A model generated the notes under the pieces. That model worked only from the letters and a program-made list of their open reading frames with translations, did not search any database and was not told the DNA's origin. Positions 25,851 through 34,653 of a stretch of DNA of 64,000 bases are shown in pieces. Location of the stretch: NCBI GenBank assembly GCA_945949525.1, contig CAMFES010000001.1:1-64000 (forward strand), written 5' to 3'. Within the stretch, counting starts at the first letter, position 1. Every line of letters begins with the position of its first letter. The position numbers and the translations under genes were made by a program. This stretch comes from an uncultured Veillonellaceae bacterium. Lineage in GTDB: Bacteria > Bacillota > Negativicutes > Selenomonadales > Selenomonadaceae.

Positions 25851-27311
25851 ATGGGAAGCATAAAGGTTGTAGGGCTGGGACCCGGTGATTTTGGCTATAT
25901 TACAATGGAAAGCTGGGAGCTGATGCAGGGAGCGGAGCAGCTTTATCTGCGGACGGCAAAGCATCCTACCGTGCCTATGCTGGTGGAGCGGGGTGTCAGC
26001 TTTGCCACCTATGACAGCTTCTATGAGGAAGCGGAGGATTTTGCCCGGCTGTATCAGCGGATTGCTGATGACCTCGTGGCAAAGGCTCGGTCGGGCATGG
26101 ATATTGTTTACGCCGTGCCTGGCAGCCCTATGGTGGCGGAAAAGACAGTGGTGCTGCTCAGGGAAAAGGCAGCAGCCCTTTCGGGCACGGATAATGAGGT
26201 AGATCTTGCCATCCTGCCAGGCATGAGCTTTGTGGAGGTGCTGTACGGCAAGCTGGGTATTGACCCTATTGACGGGCTGACGATTATTGATGCGGAGGAT
26301 TTTGCCAGCCTGCCGGTGGATATGCCTACGGGGCTGGTAGTGACCCAGGTATACAATCAGCAGATTGCTTCTGATGCCAAGCTGAGCCTGATGGAAGTGC
26401 TGCCGGATGAATATCCTGTCACCTATATTCACAAGCTGGGGATGCCTGACGAGAGCATCAGGGAAATCCCCCTCTATGAGCTGGACAGGCAGCCGGACAT
26501 TGACTACCTCACCAGCCTGTACATAAGACCGTACCCGAAAAAGCCGGAGTTTGACATCACGCCTTTGCAGGACATCATTAAGACTCTGCGGGAGCCGGGA
26601 GGCTGCCCTTGGGATATTGCCCAGACCCATGCGAGCATCCGCAAAAATCTTATCGAGGAAACCTACGAGGTGGTTGAGGCCATCGATATGGAGGATTATG
26701 ACCTTCTCTGCGAGGAGCTGGGGGATCTTCTCATGCAGGTGGTCTTCCATGCCCGCATGGCGGAGGAGGCAGGCGAGTTCTCCATGCAGGATGTGATAGA
26801 TGGCGTGACGGATAAGCTGGTGCGCCGTCATCCTCATGTTTTTGGCGATGTGCAGGCTTCTGATGCCGGTTCTGCCCTCATCAGCTGGGAGGCGGTGAAG
26901 AAGCAGGAGAAAAAGGAAAGAAAGTCCCTGCTGGATGGAGTGCCCAAGGATTTGCCTGCCCTGATGGCGGCTCAGAAGCTGCAGGGCAAGGCAGCAAAGG
27001 CCGGTTTTGACTGGGATGCTCCGGAGCCTGTCTGGGCAAAGGTTCATGAGGAGCTGACGGAGCTGAAGGAGGCCGTGGCAGAGGGGGATGCCGGGCATAT
27101 CGCCGAGGAGCTGGGGGATGTGCTTTTTACCATAGTCAACCTGGCACGGTTCCTGAAGGCGGACAGCGAGCTGGCACTTCTTGCCTGCAACAAAAAGTTT
27201 CGCACCAGATTTTCCTTTGTGGAGCAGAGGGTCAGGGAGCAGGGGGGGTGCTGGCAGGACTTTACCCTGGAGCAGCTGGATGAATTTTGGAACGAGGCAA
27301 AAAAACGCTGA
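25851..27311 (+). CDS. mazG: MazG NTP pyrophosphohydrolase with N-terminal SAM methylase-like domain (YabN)
   Basis: 486 aa. N-terminal tetrapyrrole-methylase fold (VVGLGPGDFGYITMESWELM; GSPMVAEKTVVLL) and two MazG modules. The first has CPWDIAQTHASIRKNLIEET and EELGDLLMQVVFHARMAEE; the second has EELGDVLFTIVNLARFL. MazG hydrolyses NTPs and dNTPs to monophosphates (house-cleaning). The fusion is the YabN architecture of Firmicutes, adjacent to mfd as usual. AGGAGG site before ATG. Confidence 0.95.
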   Translation: MGSIKVVGLGPGDFGYITMESWELMQGAEQLYLRTAKHPTVPMLVERGVSFATYDSFYEEAEDFARLYQRIADDLVAKARSGMDIVYAVPGSPMVAEKTVVLLREKAAALSGTDNEVDLAILPGMSFVEVLYGKLGIDPIDGLTIIDAEDFASLPVDMPTGLVVTQVYNQQIASDAKLSLMEVLPDEYPVTYIHKLGMPDESIREIPLYELDRQPDIDYLTSLYIRPYPKKPEFDITPLQDIIKTLREPGGCPWDIAQTHASIRKNLIEETYEVVEAIDMEDYDLLCEELGDLLMQVVFHARMAEEAGEFSMQDVIDGVTDKLVRRHPHVFGDVQASDAGSALISWEAVKKQEKKERKSLLDGVPKDLPALMAAQKLQGKAAKAGFDWDAPEPVWAKVHEELTELKEAVAEGDAGHIAEELGDVLFTIVNLARFLKADSELALLACNKKFRTRFSFVEQRVREQGGCWQDFTLEQLDEFWNEAKKR

Positions 27312-27377
27312 TTTTGTGCAAAAGTGACAAAATGAAGCCTGATTTTTAGTCAAAAAAGACAAATTTCTCCGGCTTTA

Positions 27378-27406
27378 TTGACGGTGTGCAAAAGCTCTGC
27401 TATAGT
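27378..27406 (+). promoter_or_regulatory. Promoter of symporter accessory gene leader
   Basis: -35 TTGACG (27378-27383), 17-bp spacer, -10 TATAGT (27401-27406). Transcription would start near 27413, giving a ~110-nt leader that contains a complete terminator hairpin. Confidence 0.8.
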
Positions 27407-27449
27407 ATACTCATCAAAGGAAAACAAAAGAAAAACTTTGGACGAAGTG

Positions 27450-27490
27450 GTCCCGATGAAGCCTCAAAGGCTTTGTCGGGACTTTTATAT
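27450..27490 (+). terminator. Leader terminator (attenuator or sRNA end)
   Basis: GTCCCGA (27450-27456) pairs with TCGGGAC (27476-27482), with inner stem AAGCCT/AGGCTT, followed by TTTTATATTTTT. It lies between the promoter and the small gene at 27526, so it either attenuates that gene or ends a ~75-nt small RNA. Confidence 0.85.
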
Positions 27491-27525
27491 TTTTAGTTTG
27501 TTTTGTGTAAAAGGAGGAATTCGTC

Positions 27526-27672
27526 ATGTCTACTTGGGAAATTATGCTTGGTATTGAGGCAATTAGTGCCGGTATTTCGTTAAGTGCTATTCTCTATTTT
27601 ATGTTCCATAATGAAGAGGAAGAGGCTGCAGCATTTGATTTTGATTCTATGAATAATGCTATGCAAGCATAA
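27526..27672 (+). CDS. Symporter small accessory protein
   Basis: 48 aa, ATG 27526 with an AAGGAGG site. A single amphipathic/hydrophobic helix (EAISAGISLSAILYFMF) is followed by an acidic tail (HNEEEEAAAFDFDS). Tiny one-TM proteins of this type are encoded directly before sodium:solute symporters in many Firmicutes and are named symporter small accessory proteins. The next gene is such a symporter. It may assist assembly or activity; this is inferred from the family. Confidence 0.75.
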   Translation: MSTWEIMLGIEAISAGISLSAILYFMFHNEEEEAAAFDFDSMNNAMQA

Positions 27673-27737
27673 TTTAAGGACTTAACGATGTTCGCACTCT
27701 GTGCGTAAATCTCCTGTACGTGCTGTGCAGGTACAAT

Positions 27738-27747
27738 TTGCTATAAT
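27738..27747 (+). promoter_or_regulatory. Extended -10 promoter before the symporter
   Basis: TTTGCTATAAT at 27737-27747 contains TGn-TATAAT (TATAAT at 27742-27747). No good -35 box. It would start a short leader that runs into the hairpin at 27760-27802. Confidence 0.5.
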
Positions 27748-27759
27748 CTGTGTTGAAAT

Positions 27760-27802
27760 GAGGTTCGGTGTCATGCCGGCATGGAACCTCTTTTTATTTT
27801 TT
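27760..27802 (+). terminator. Hairpin terminator between small gene and symporter
   Basis: GAGGTTC (27760-27766) pairs with GAACCTC (27784-27790), with inner ATGCCGGCAT self-complementarity, followed by TTTTTATTTTTT. It can end the small-gene transcript or attenuate the symporter gene. Confidence 0.85.
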
Positions 27803-27825
27803 GCTTTTTTTAGGAGGGAAACATT

Positions 27826-29289
27826 ATGTCATTACAAACAATGTCCGTTATGTTTTTCGTCGCCTATCTGCTTTTTGTTACCTTTGTTGCCTGGTGGTCA
27901 AGCCGAGGCAGCAGTGGCGGGGCGGCTGATGTGGAGTATTATCTGGGAGGGCGCAGTACGCCAACGGTGGTGCTGGCTTTCTCCTATGTCACTTCTTCTG
28001 TAAGTGCAGCTGCATTTATGGGTGATCCGGGTGTTATGTCAACTATTGGCTGGCCTTACTACTGGGTTGTTATCGGTATCATTCCAGGACTGATTCTGCC
28101 GGCGGTTCTCCTGATGCGCCGTATGCGCATGCAGGCTGACAAGCTGGGTTCCTTGACAATCCCGGAGTATCTGGGACAGCGCTATGACAGCAAGACTTTG
28201 CAGCTGATTATCGCCGGTGTTATTTCTATTTTTTACATTTTCCCTTTGGTGGCGCAGTTCAAGGGCGCAGCCATTTTGCTGGAAAGCTTTACCGGCATTT
28301 CCTTTGATATGGGGCTGGTAATCATCACAGCAATTATTATCTTCTATGTCATTGTCGGCGGCTTGAAGTCCGTTGCCTGGACTGATTTTGCTCAGGGCTT
28401 TCCGATGCTGGTGATAAGCATTACCCTTTTGGTGGTTTCCCTGCAGGCGGTAGGTGGCTTTAGCGGCCTGGAAGAAAAGCTGATGGCCATCAATCCCGAT
28501 ATGCTCCGGGTGGTAGAGGCTGATAAGCCTGATGCCCAGATGACTGCCAGCGGCATTGTGGGCAATTTTGTTTTCTGGTGCGTGATTTTCGTCAGCCAGC
28601 CATATCTCTGCTCAAGGTTCCTGGCCATTCCTGATGTGAGCCGCAAGACCATCGGTGTATTTTTGATTACGGCGCTGGTTCTGACTGTTGTGTACAACAG
28701 CTTCTATATTGCCGGACTGACCGGACGGGTGCTGTTTCCTGATGCCGACCCTGATCACCTTACTGTGACCATGGCCATCAATCTGTTGCCGCAGGCCATG
28801 GCGGCTTTGATGATGGTGGGCATATTTGCCGCCATGATGTCAACTGCTACATCTGTACTGCTGGTAGTAGGCCAGGCTATTGGCCGCGATTTTTACGCCA
28901 AGACCATCAACAAGGATGCTACCCCTGAGAAGGAGGTTTTTGTTACCCGTGTGGCTGTAGTAACAGTGGCGCTGATTTGCATGCTGTTCAACTACACCAA
29001 TCCGCCTCAGTTCCTGTCGATTTTCCTGTACCTGGGCCTTAGCGGCATCGGTTCCTGCATCGGCGTGCCTCTTTTTACCGGCATCGTCAGCGATCAGGGA
29101 ACCAAGCAGGGGGCGATTGCTTCTGCTGTTGTCGGCCCGTCAGCCTATATGATATTTACATATGCCCTCAGCATCAATTTCTGGGTTTCCTGCCTGCTGG
29201 CTGTAAGCGTGGCAGCGGTGACAATGGTTGTTGTTTCCAAGCTCTGGCCGGATAAGAATACCAATGGTTCTATGCTGGAAGCGGCTTGA
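27826..29289 (+). CDS. Sodium:solute symporter family protein
   Basis: 487 aa, about 13 membrane segments. SSS-family features: DVEYYLGGRSTPTVVLAFSY, GLKSVAWTDFAQGFPMLV and AAMMSTATSVLLVVGQAIGRD. Substrate not fixed by sequence. The following creatininase-family gene suggests an N-containing ligand such as creatine, creatinine or a related amide. Good AGGAGG site. Expression is probably filtered by the upstream hairpin. Confidence 0.9.
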   Translation: MSLQTMSVMFFVAYLLFVTFVAWWSSRGSSGGAADVEYYLGGRSTPTVVLAFSYVTSSVSAAAFMGDPGVMSTIGWPYYWVVIGIIPGLILPAVLLMRRMRMQADKLGSLTIPEYLGQRYDSKTLQLIIAGVISIFYIFPLVAQFKGAAILLESFTGISFDMGLVIITAIIIFYVIVGGLKSVAWTDFAQGFPMLVISITLLVVSLQAVGGFSGLEEKLMAINPDMLRVVEADKPDAQMTASGIVGNFVFWCVIFVSQPYLCSRFLAIPDVSRKTIGVFLITALVLTVVYNSFYIAGLTGRVLFPDADPDHLTVTMAINLLPQAMAALMMVGIFAAMMSTATSVLLVVGQAIGRDFYAKTINKDATPEKEVFVTRVAVVTVALICMLFNYTNPPQFLSIFLYLGLSGIGSCIGVPLFTGIVSDQGTKQGAIASAVVGPSAYMIFTYALSINFWVSCLLAVSVAAVTMVVVSKLWPDKNTNGSMLEAA

Positions 29290-29320
29290 TGTGATGGGAT
29301 TTTGAAGAGGGGGATTGAAT

Positions 29321-30082
29321 ATGACCTGTTTTATGCGTGAGATGACCTGGCCGGAATTTGCCGCCAGAAAAGATGATATAGTCCTGATACCTGTGGGGTC
29401 TACGGAGCAGCATGCCCAGCACCTGCCCCTGTGTACCGATGCGGTTATTGCGGAGCAGTTTGCCTGCAGGCTGGCTGAAAAGGTAAATGGCATAGTTATG
29501 CCAACCCTTTCCTATGGCTACAAGTCCAAGCCCTTATCCGGCGGCGGGCCGCTGTTTCCGGGCACTATAGACCTGAACGGTGAAACCGTTATACGCCTGA
29601 CCTATGATATACTCATGGAGCTGGTGCGTGATGGTTTTAAAAAGATTATGCTGGTCAATGCCCACTTTGAAAATGAGGCCTTTCTGGTGGAGGCTATGGA
29701 CCTGGTAAACCGCGATACCAACGGGGTGGCCACCATTGTGGAAACTAATTGGTGGGACCCTATGCCGGAGGATGTGATTGACAGGGTCTTTGACGTTGTG
29801 CCTTTTCCGGGATGGGCCTTTGAGCATGCGGCGGTTACGGAAACATCGCTGATGCTGTATTTTGCACCGGAGCTTTGCCGCATGGAGCGCGTGGTGGATA
29901 TTCGGAATGCGGAGGCACTGCCATATTTCCGCTATCCTCTCTACAGGGATGATGTGCCGGAAAGCGGCGCTTTGGCCAGCGCGGAATCCTCCTCGGCTCA
30001 GCGGGGAAAAATCATCGTGGACAGCGTTATTCCGGAGCTGGTAAAAATCTGCGGCAGGGAATTCGGGTATCCGGCAAGATAG
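29321..30082 (+). CDS. Creatininase family protein
   Basis: 253 aa. Metal-binding and family motifs VGSTEQHAQHLPLCTDAVIA, GTIDLNGET, LVNAHFENEAFL and a distal Glu in AAVTETSLM. Creatininases hydrolyse cyclic amides (creatinine to creatine); relatives act on formamide intermediates. ATG 29321 has GGGGG at good spacing; a TTG at 29315 is too close. Only 31 bp after the symporter, so transport and hydrolysis are probably linked. Confidence 0.87.
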   Translation: MTCFMREMTWPEFAARKDDIVLIPVGSTEQHAQHLPLCTDAVIAEQFACRLAEKVNGIVMPTLSYGYKSKPLSGGGPLFPGTIDLNGETVIRLTYDILMELVRDGFKKIMLVNAHFENEAFLVEAMDLVNRDTNGVATIVETNWWDPMPEDVIDRVFDVVPFPGWAFEHAAVTETSLMLYFAPELCRMERVVDIRNAEALPYFRYPLYRDDVPESGALASAESSSAQRGKIIVDSVIPELVKICGREFGYPAR

Positions 30083-30279
30083 TGGCGTATCGGCCTTAAA
30101 GTTCTAGCGGATGGAGAAATTTCCCCGCGTTTTGGAAAAAATGATAAATTTCTGGTAAAAACGTAAAAAAGTAGTGCAAAATCCCAGTGTTTATGGTATA
30201 TTGTAGTCAATTGGCAAGGGGTTGCCGAGTGTTTTTTTGCAGAGTATTTTTAATTTTTATACTTTGAGGGGGAAATTAA

Positions 30280-30594
30280 ATGAATAAGGCGGAGTTAGTT
30301 GCAAAGGTTGCCGAAAAGGCCGGTATTACCAAGAAGGATGCCGAGAAGGCAGTTGCAGGCATTTTTGCCGCTGTGCAGGATGCACTGGTAGAGGGTGACA
30401 AGGTTCAGGTGCTGGGCTTTGGTACATTTGAGGTAAAGGAAAGGGCTGCACGTACCGGCCGCAATCCACAGACTGGCGAGGAGCTGCAGATTGCCGCTTC
30501 CAAGAATCCTTCCTTCAAGCCGGGCAAGGCTCTGAAGGAGGCCGTGAATGTAAAGCCGGCCAAGGGCAAGAAGAAGGCAAAGAGCAAGAAGTAA
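30280..30594 (+). CDS. hup: HU-family DNA-binding protein with Lys-rich tail
   Basis: 104 aa. HU core ([40 protein letters not shown], the DNA-binding arm) plus a C-terminal basic extension ([13 protein letters not shown]) not present in E. coli HU. Nucleoid protein. AGGGGG site before ATG. A TGG-TATATT extended -10 (30197-30202) is a candidate promoter; terminator follows. Confidence 0.95.
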   Translation: MNKAELVAKVAEKAGITKKDAEKAVAGIFAAVQDALVEGDKVQVLGFGTFEVKERAARTGRNPQTGEELQIAASKNPSFKPGKALKEAVNVKPAKGKKKAKSKK

Positions 30595-30618
30595 CGGCGT
30601 AAAATAGAATTGTTATGG

Positions 30619-30651
30619 CAAAGGGGCCGCCTTTTTGGGACGGCCTCTTTT
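30619..30651 (+). terminator. Terminator of hup
   Basis: AAGGGGCCG (30621-30629) pairs with CGGCCTCTT (30641-30649), ending in TTTT. Confidence 0.8.
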
Positions 30652-30676
30652 GTATACAATATTTCCCTGAAAAACA

Positions 30677-30705
30677 TTTTCATTCAGACAGGTTTATGCT
30701 ATAAT
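30677..30705 (+). promoter_or_regulatory. Promoter of TAXI-TRAP operon
   Basis: -35 TTTTCA (30677-30682), 17-bp spacer, extended -10 TGC-TATAAT (30700-30705). Confidence 0.65.
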
Positions 30706-30769
30706 GTTATACGTGATATGCGAATCAGACATTGGTTTGCAGGATGTATTGGACGAGGAGGTTATGTTT

Positions 30770-31729
30770 ATGAAATTATTTAGCAGATTGTCGGTTCTCA
30801 GTGTTCTGCTGGTGATGGTAATCGGTGTGATTGCCGGTTGCGGCGGTGACAGTGCAGGGGAGAAGAAGTTCCTGAACATCGCTACCGGCGGTACGGCAGG
30901 TACCTATTATCCTATCGGCGGCGCTATGGCCGAGATTCTCAACAACAATATTCAGGGCATGAATGCCAGCGCTCAGAGTACGGGTGCTACCGTAGCCAAC
31001 ATCAACATGCTGAAGGAAGGCTCCGTTGACCTGGCTATCGTACAGAATGATATCACCTATTATGCCGCTAATGGCATCGAGATGTTCAAGGACAAGAAGG
31101 TTGACAACCTGCGCGGCATTGCCACCCTCTATCCGGAAACCTGCCAGATTGTTACCCTTGATGCGTCCGGCATCAAGAGCATTGCTGATTTGAAGGGCAA
31201 GCGCGTAGCAGTAGGTGCCATGGGTTCCGGTGCGGAGGCCAACGCCCGCCAGATTCTTGAGGCCTATGGCATTACCTATGATGATATTGACGAGCAGTTC
31301 CTGTCCTTCTCCGAGGCTGCCAGCGCCCTGAAGGACGGCAATGTGGATGCGGCTTTCGTTACTGCCGGTTATCCTACTGCAGCTGTTCAGGATATCGCTT
31401 CCCAGAACAAGGTACGTCTGCTGCCTGTTGATGCAGACAAGGCTGATGCCCTGATTGCCAAGTATCCGTTCTACACCAAGGTTGTTATTCCTGCCGGTAC
31501 CTATGCGGGCTTTGACGAGGAGGTTGCCGGTATTTCTGTAATGGCTATGCTGGTATGCACTGACAAGGTTGATGAGCAGCTGGGCTATGATATTACCAAG
31601 GCTCTCTTCACCAATCTGGATCGCATCAAGGCAGCTCATTCCGTTGGCAAGCTGATTACCAAGGAAGGCGCTATGGAAGGTATGCCAATTCAGATGAACA
31701 CCGGTGCTGAGAAGTTCTTCAAGGAGTAA
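30770..31729 (+). CDS. TAXI family TRAP transporter solute-binding lipoprotein
   Basis: 319 aa. Lipoprotein signal ending VIGVIAGCGG. TAXI motifs: LNIATGGTAGTYYPIGGAMA, ANINMLKEGSVDLAIVQNDI and AMGSGAEANARQILEAYGI. It binds the substrate outside the membrane and delivers it to the TRAP permease encoded two genes on. ATG 30770 is 8 nt after GAGGAGG; the ATG at 30764 is too close. Ligand unknown; many TAXI systems handle dicarboxylates or amino acids such as glutamate. Confidence 0.92.
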   Translation: MKLFSRLSVLSVLLVMVIGVIAGCGGDSAGEKKFLNIATGGTAGTYYPIGGAMAEILNNNIQGMNASAQSTGATVANINMLKEGSVDLAIVQNDITYYAANGIEMFKDKKVDNLRGIATLYPETCQIVTLDASGIKSIADLKGKRVAVGAMGSGAEANARQILEAYGITYDDIDEQFLSFSEAASALKDGNVDAAFVTAGYPTAAVQDIASQNKVRLLPVDADKADALIAKYPFYTKVVIPAGTYAGFDEEVAGISVMAMLVCTDKVDEQLGYDITKALFTNLDRIKAAHSVGKLITKEGAMEGMPIQMNTGAEKFFKE

Positions 31730-31777
31730 TCGGATTGGCTATTGTGGCCGGTTAGAAATTTTTTGAAGGGAAAGACA

Positions 31778-31812
31778 AGGGCTGTCAGGTCACCTGTGCA
31801 GCCCTGTTTTTT
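31778..31812 (+). terminator. Intra-operon terminator after TAXI gene
   Basis: AGGGCTG (31778-31784) pairs with CAGCCCT (31799-31805), inner AGGT/ACCT, then GTTTTTT immediately before the next start codon. It would let the binding protein be expressed above the permease. Confidence 0.75.
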
Positions 31813-31815
31813 GTT

Positions 31816-32334
31816 ATGATGTATTATAAAAAGGTTGACAGAAAAATCTGGCTGCTTATGGCCGTCGTGGCGGCAGCCTCCCTGTGGTATCTCAGCCGTC
31901 CCTGGATATTTCTCATAGGAGAGGAAGGGATTCTCGACATGGCGCTTGCCTACGGGGGGATGCCCGTCAATATCAGGTTTATCCATTCAGTGCAGAAAAC
32001 ACCGGTAGAGGAATACCTGGTGGTCAGCGATGATTTGTCAGGGCTTGTTCTGCAGAGTACAAGATATCACTCCTTCGGGGTGGGGCTGCCGTTTATGGAA
32101 AGTGACGGCAGCTTCCGCCAGGAGGGGGATGATTTTGTCATGGAGGATATGAACCGGCATTTTCCCTTCCTGAGCCTGCGCACGGGGGTGGGGACCATGC
32201 TGACCGTTACGGTGGATGGGGAGGCTCATCACCTGTACAGGTTCTATCCGCCGGGCTACAGGGTGGACATAGCTGTCGCCCCTGCCTTTTACGGCTTAAA
32301 GGTATTGTTACAGAAAAATTTTGCAAGGAGGTAA
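31816..32334 (+). CDS. DUF1850 protein of TAXI-TRAP locus
   Basis: 172 aa. N-terminal signal/TM segment (IWLLMAVVAAASLWYL), then the DUF1850 core (IRFIHSVQKTPVEEYLVV; STRYHSFGVGLPF). The domain is characteristically encoded between TAXI binding proteins and fused TRAP permeases, as here; function unknown. Start codon ATG 31816 or 31819, with no clear Shine-Dalgarno because a terminator occupies the leader. It ends within the ribosome site of the permease gene. Confidence 0.85.
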   Translation: MMYYKKVDRKIWLLMAVVAAASLWYLSRPWIFLIGEEGILDMALAYGGMPVNIRFIHSVQKTPVEEYLVVSDDLSGLVLQSTRYHSFGVGLPFMESDGSFRQEGDDFVMEDMNRHFPFLSLRTGVGTMLTVTVDGEAHHLYRFYPPGYRVDIAVAPAFYGLKVLLQKNFARR

Positions 32335-32338
32335 ATCT

Positions 32339-34282
32339 ATGGCGTTAGATAAAAATGCGCCGGTGAACAGTGATGAGTCTCTGGCTCAGGAAGTGCTGAA
32401 AAAGTATGACCGCGAGTCCGATACCATGCAGTACACCGGCTTTATGGCGAAGATAATTTCCGCTATAGCGATTTCTTTTTCAGTGTTCCAGCTCTATACG
32501 GCATTTTTTGGCGTGCTGGATGCCCAGCTGCAGCGTGCCGTGCATCTTGGCTTTGCGCTGGCGCTGTCCTATCTGCTTTACCCGACCTGTAAATCATGGT
32601 CCAGGAGCAGGCTGCATCCTCTGGATGCTGTTCTGGCGGTGCTGGGGGCGGCTTCGCCTGCCTATATTGTCATTATGTACAGGGAGCTGGCCATGCGGGC
32701 CGGCCTGATTACCACGCCGGATCTGGTGGTGGGCGTCGTTGGCGTTCTGCTGGTTATTGAGGCCACCAGGCGCGTGGTGGGCATTCCTATGGTAGTGGTG
32801 GTAACGGCATTTATTGTGTATGCCTTTGCGGGTCCTCACATGCCGGGGGTGCTGAGCCATCGTGGCCTGTCACCGGAGCAGCTGGTGGGGCATCTGTATT
32901 TTACCACGGAGGGTATTTTCGGTATTCCCCTGGGCGTGTCCTCTACCTTTATTTTCCTGTTCATTCTCTTTGGCGCCTATCTGGAGTCCACGGGCCTGGG
33001 CAAGTTCTTTATTGATATTGCCAATGCCATTGCCGGCTGGGCCAGCGGCGGCCCTGCCAAGGTTGCGGTTCTGTCCAGTGCGCTGATGGGAACGGTGTCC
33101 GGCTCCTCCGTGGCAAACGTGGCAGGTACCGGCTCCTTTACCATTCCGATGATGAAGAAGCTGGGCTATCGCAAGGAGTTTGCCGGTGCTGTTGAGGCGG
33201 CCTCCTCTACTGGCGGACAGCTGATGCCGCCGGTAATGGGTGCGGCGGCCTTTTTGATGGCTGAGTTTGTAGGTGTGCCTTACATTGAAATCGTAAAGGC
33301 GGCCATCATCCCCGCCATGCTGTATTTTGCCGGATTGTGGCTGGGCGTGCATCTGGAGGCCAAGCGCACCAATCTGAAGGGCGTGCCGAGAGATCAGCTG
33401 CCGAAGGCATGGGTTATTTTCAAGGAGCGTGGCCATCTTGCTATTCCGCTGGTGGTTATCGTTTACCTGCTGGTAACCGGCTATACCCCGATGCGGGCGG
33501 CGCTGGTGGCCATCGTGCTGTCTATTGCCGTGTCCGCCCTGAAGAAGAGTACCCGCATGAAGCCTATGGAGATTGTTCATGGTCTGGAGGCCGGTGCCAG
33601 GAACGTGCTGGGCGTGGCCATCGCCTGTGCTGCGGCTGGCATTATCATCGGCGTAGTTACCAAGACCGGCGTAGGGCTGAAGCTGGCTTCAGGCCTTTTG
33701 GCGTTGTCCGGCGGCTATCTGCTGCCGACCATGTTCTTCACCATGATCACATCCTTGATTCTCGGCATGGGTGTGCCTACGACGGCAAACTACGTTATCA
33801 CCTCCACCATTGCGGCTCCGGCCCTTTTGCAGATGGGCGTGCCTGTGCTGGCTGCCCACATGTTTGTGTTCTACTTCGGCATTATTGCTGATGTTACGCC
33901 GCCTGTTGCCCTTGCGGCCTATGCAGCTTCCGGCATAAGCGGAGGCAAGCCGCTGATTACAGGTGTAAATGCATCCAAGCTGGCAATTGCCGCCTTTATC
34001 ATACCGTATATTTTTGTGCTGTCACCGGAAATACTGATGATAAATGCCACCGCCTTCTCGCTGACTTTTGCGGCGATTACGGCGATTCTCGGCATGGTGG
34101 GTGTCAGCTCATCAATGATTGGCTATCTGGTGGATCATAGCACACCTTTTGAGCGCGTGCTGCAGTTTGCCGGAGGCATTCTGATGATTATGCCGGGTGT
34201 CTGGACGGATATTCCGGGCTTTGTGATTTTCGCGCTGGTGGTAATGTGGCAGAGCCGCCGCAGAAAAAAACACGCAGCTTAA
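32339..34282 (+). CDS. TRAP transporter permease, fused DctQM type
   Basis: 647 aa. About 16-18 membrane segments. DctM-type motifs AVLSSALMGTVSGSSVANVA, EAASSTGGQLMPPVMGAAAF and SLILGMGVPTTANYVI; the N-terminal ~150 residues contain the small-subunit equivalent. It imports the TAXI ligand using the Na+/H+ gradient. ATG 32339 has AAGGAGG upstream (inside the end of DUF1850). Confidence 0.94.
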   Translation: MALDKNAPVNSDESLAQEVLKKYDRESDTMQYTGFMAKIISAIAISFSVFQLYTAFFGVLDAQLQRAVHLGFALALSYLLYPTCKSWSRSRLHPLDAVLAVLGAASPAYIVIMYRELAMRAGLITTPDLVVGVVGVLLVIEATRRVVGIPMVVVVTAFIVYAFAGPHMPGVLSHRGLSPEQLVGHLYFTTEGIFGIPLGVSSTFIFLFILFGAYLESTGLGKFFIDIANAIAGWASGGPAKVAVLSSALMGTVSGSSVANVAGTGSFTIPMMKKLGYRKEFAGAVEAASSTGGQLMPPVMGAAAFLMAEFVGVPYIEIVKAAIIPAMLYFAGLWLGVHLEAKRTNLKGVPRDQLPKAWVIFKERGHLAIPLVVIVYLLVTGYTPMRAALVAIVLSIAVSALKKSTRMKPMEIVHGLEAGARNVLGVAIACAAAGIIIGVVTKTGVGLKLASGLLALSGGYLLPTMFFTMITSLILGMGVPTTANYVITSTIAAPALLQMGVPVLAAHMFVFYFGIIADVTPPVALAAYAASGISGGKPLITGVNASKLAIAAFIIPYIFVLSPEILMINATAFSLTFAAITAILGMVGVSSSMIGYLVDHSTPFERVLQFAGGILMIMPGVWTDIPGFVIFALVVMWQSRRRKKHAA

Positions 34283-34296
34283 TTGCAGATATTTTG

Positions 34297-34336
34297 AAGA
34301 ACCGTTGCACATTCACGATGCAACGGTTCTTTTTTT
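34297..34336 (+). terminator. Terminator of TRAP operon
   Basis: AAGAACCGTTGCA pairs perfectly with TGCAACGGTTCTT (13 bp), followed by seven T. Confidence 0.95.
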
Positions 34337-34529
34337 GCGTTGCTTTTGATTTGTTTGCAATTTATTTGCCGCTTAATTGCAGTTTTATTTTCCTCAAATT
34401 TATCTGCAAAGAAGAGAGCTTTCTCTGTTAATGAATTTATTCAACTGTTATTGTGAAATAAATTTCTGTGAGAATAGTAGGGGATTTTCAATTTTATTAT
34501 GTATAAATCCAGTAAAAGCGGGGATTTAG

Positions 34530-34574
34530 TTGAATAATGATATTAATTAATATTTATTATTAATTAATATTCAA
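34530..34574. promoter_or_regulatory. AT-rich palindromic operator candidate before ahpC
   Basis: TTGAAT (34530) and ATTCAA (34574) bound a 45-bp stretch containing ATTAATTAATATT twice, itself largely palindromic. It lies just upstream of the ahpC -35 box, where a PerR/Fur-type peroxide or metal repressor would bind. The remainder of the 34337-34529 spacer is AT-rich without other features. Confidence 0.4.
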
Positions 34575-34580
34575 TAAAGA

Positions 34581-34609
34581 TTGACATTTGCTTAAAAATA
34601 TGTTATTTT
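34581..34609 (+). promoter_or_regulatory. ahpC promoter
   Basis: -35 TTGACA (34581-34586), 17-bp spacer, -10 TATTTT (34604-34609), 45 bp before the start codon. Confidence 0.75.
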
Positions 34610-34653
34610 ATGAATATAAAAAACAAGCAGGGGGAAAGGTGGAGAGGCGGTAT

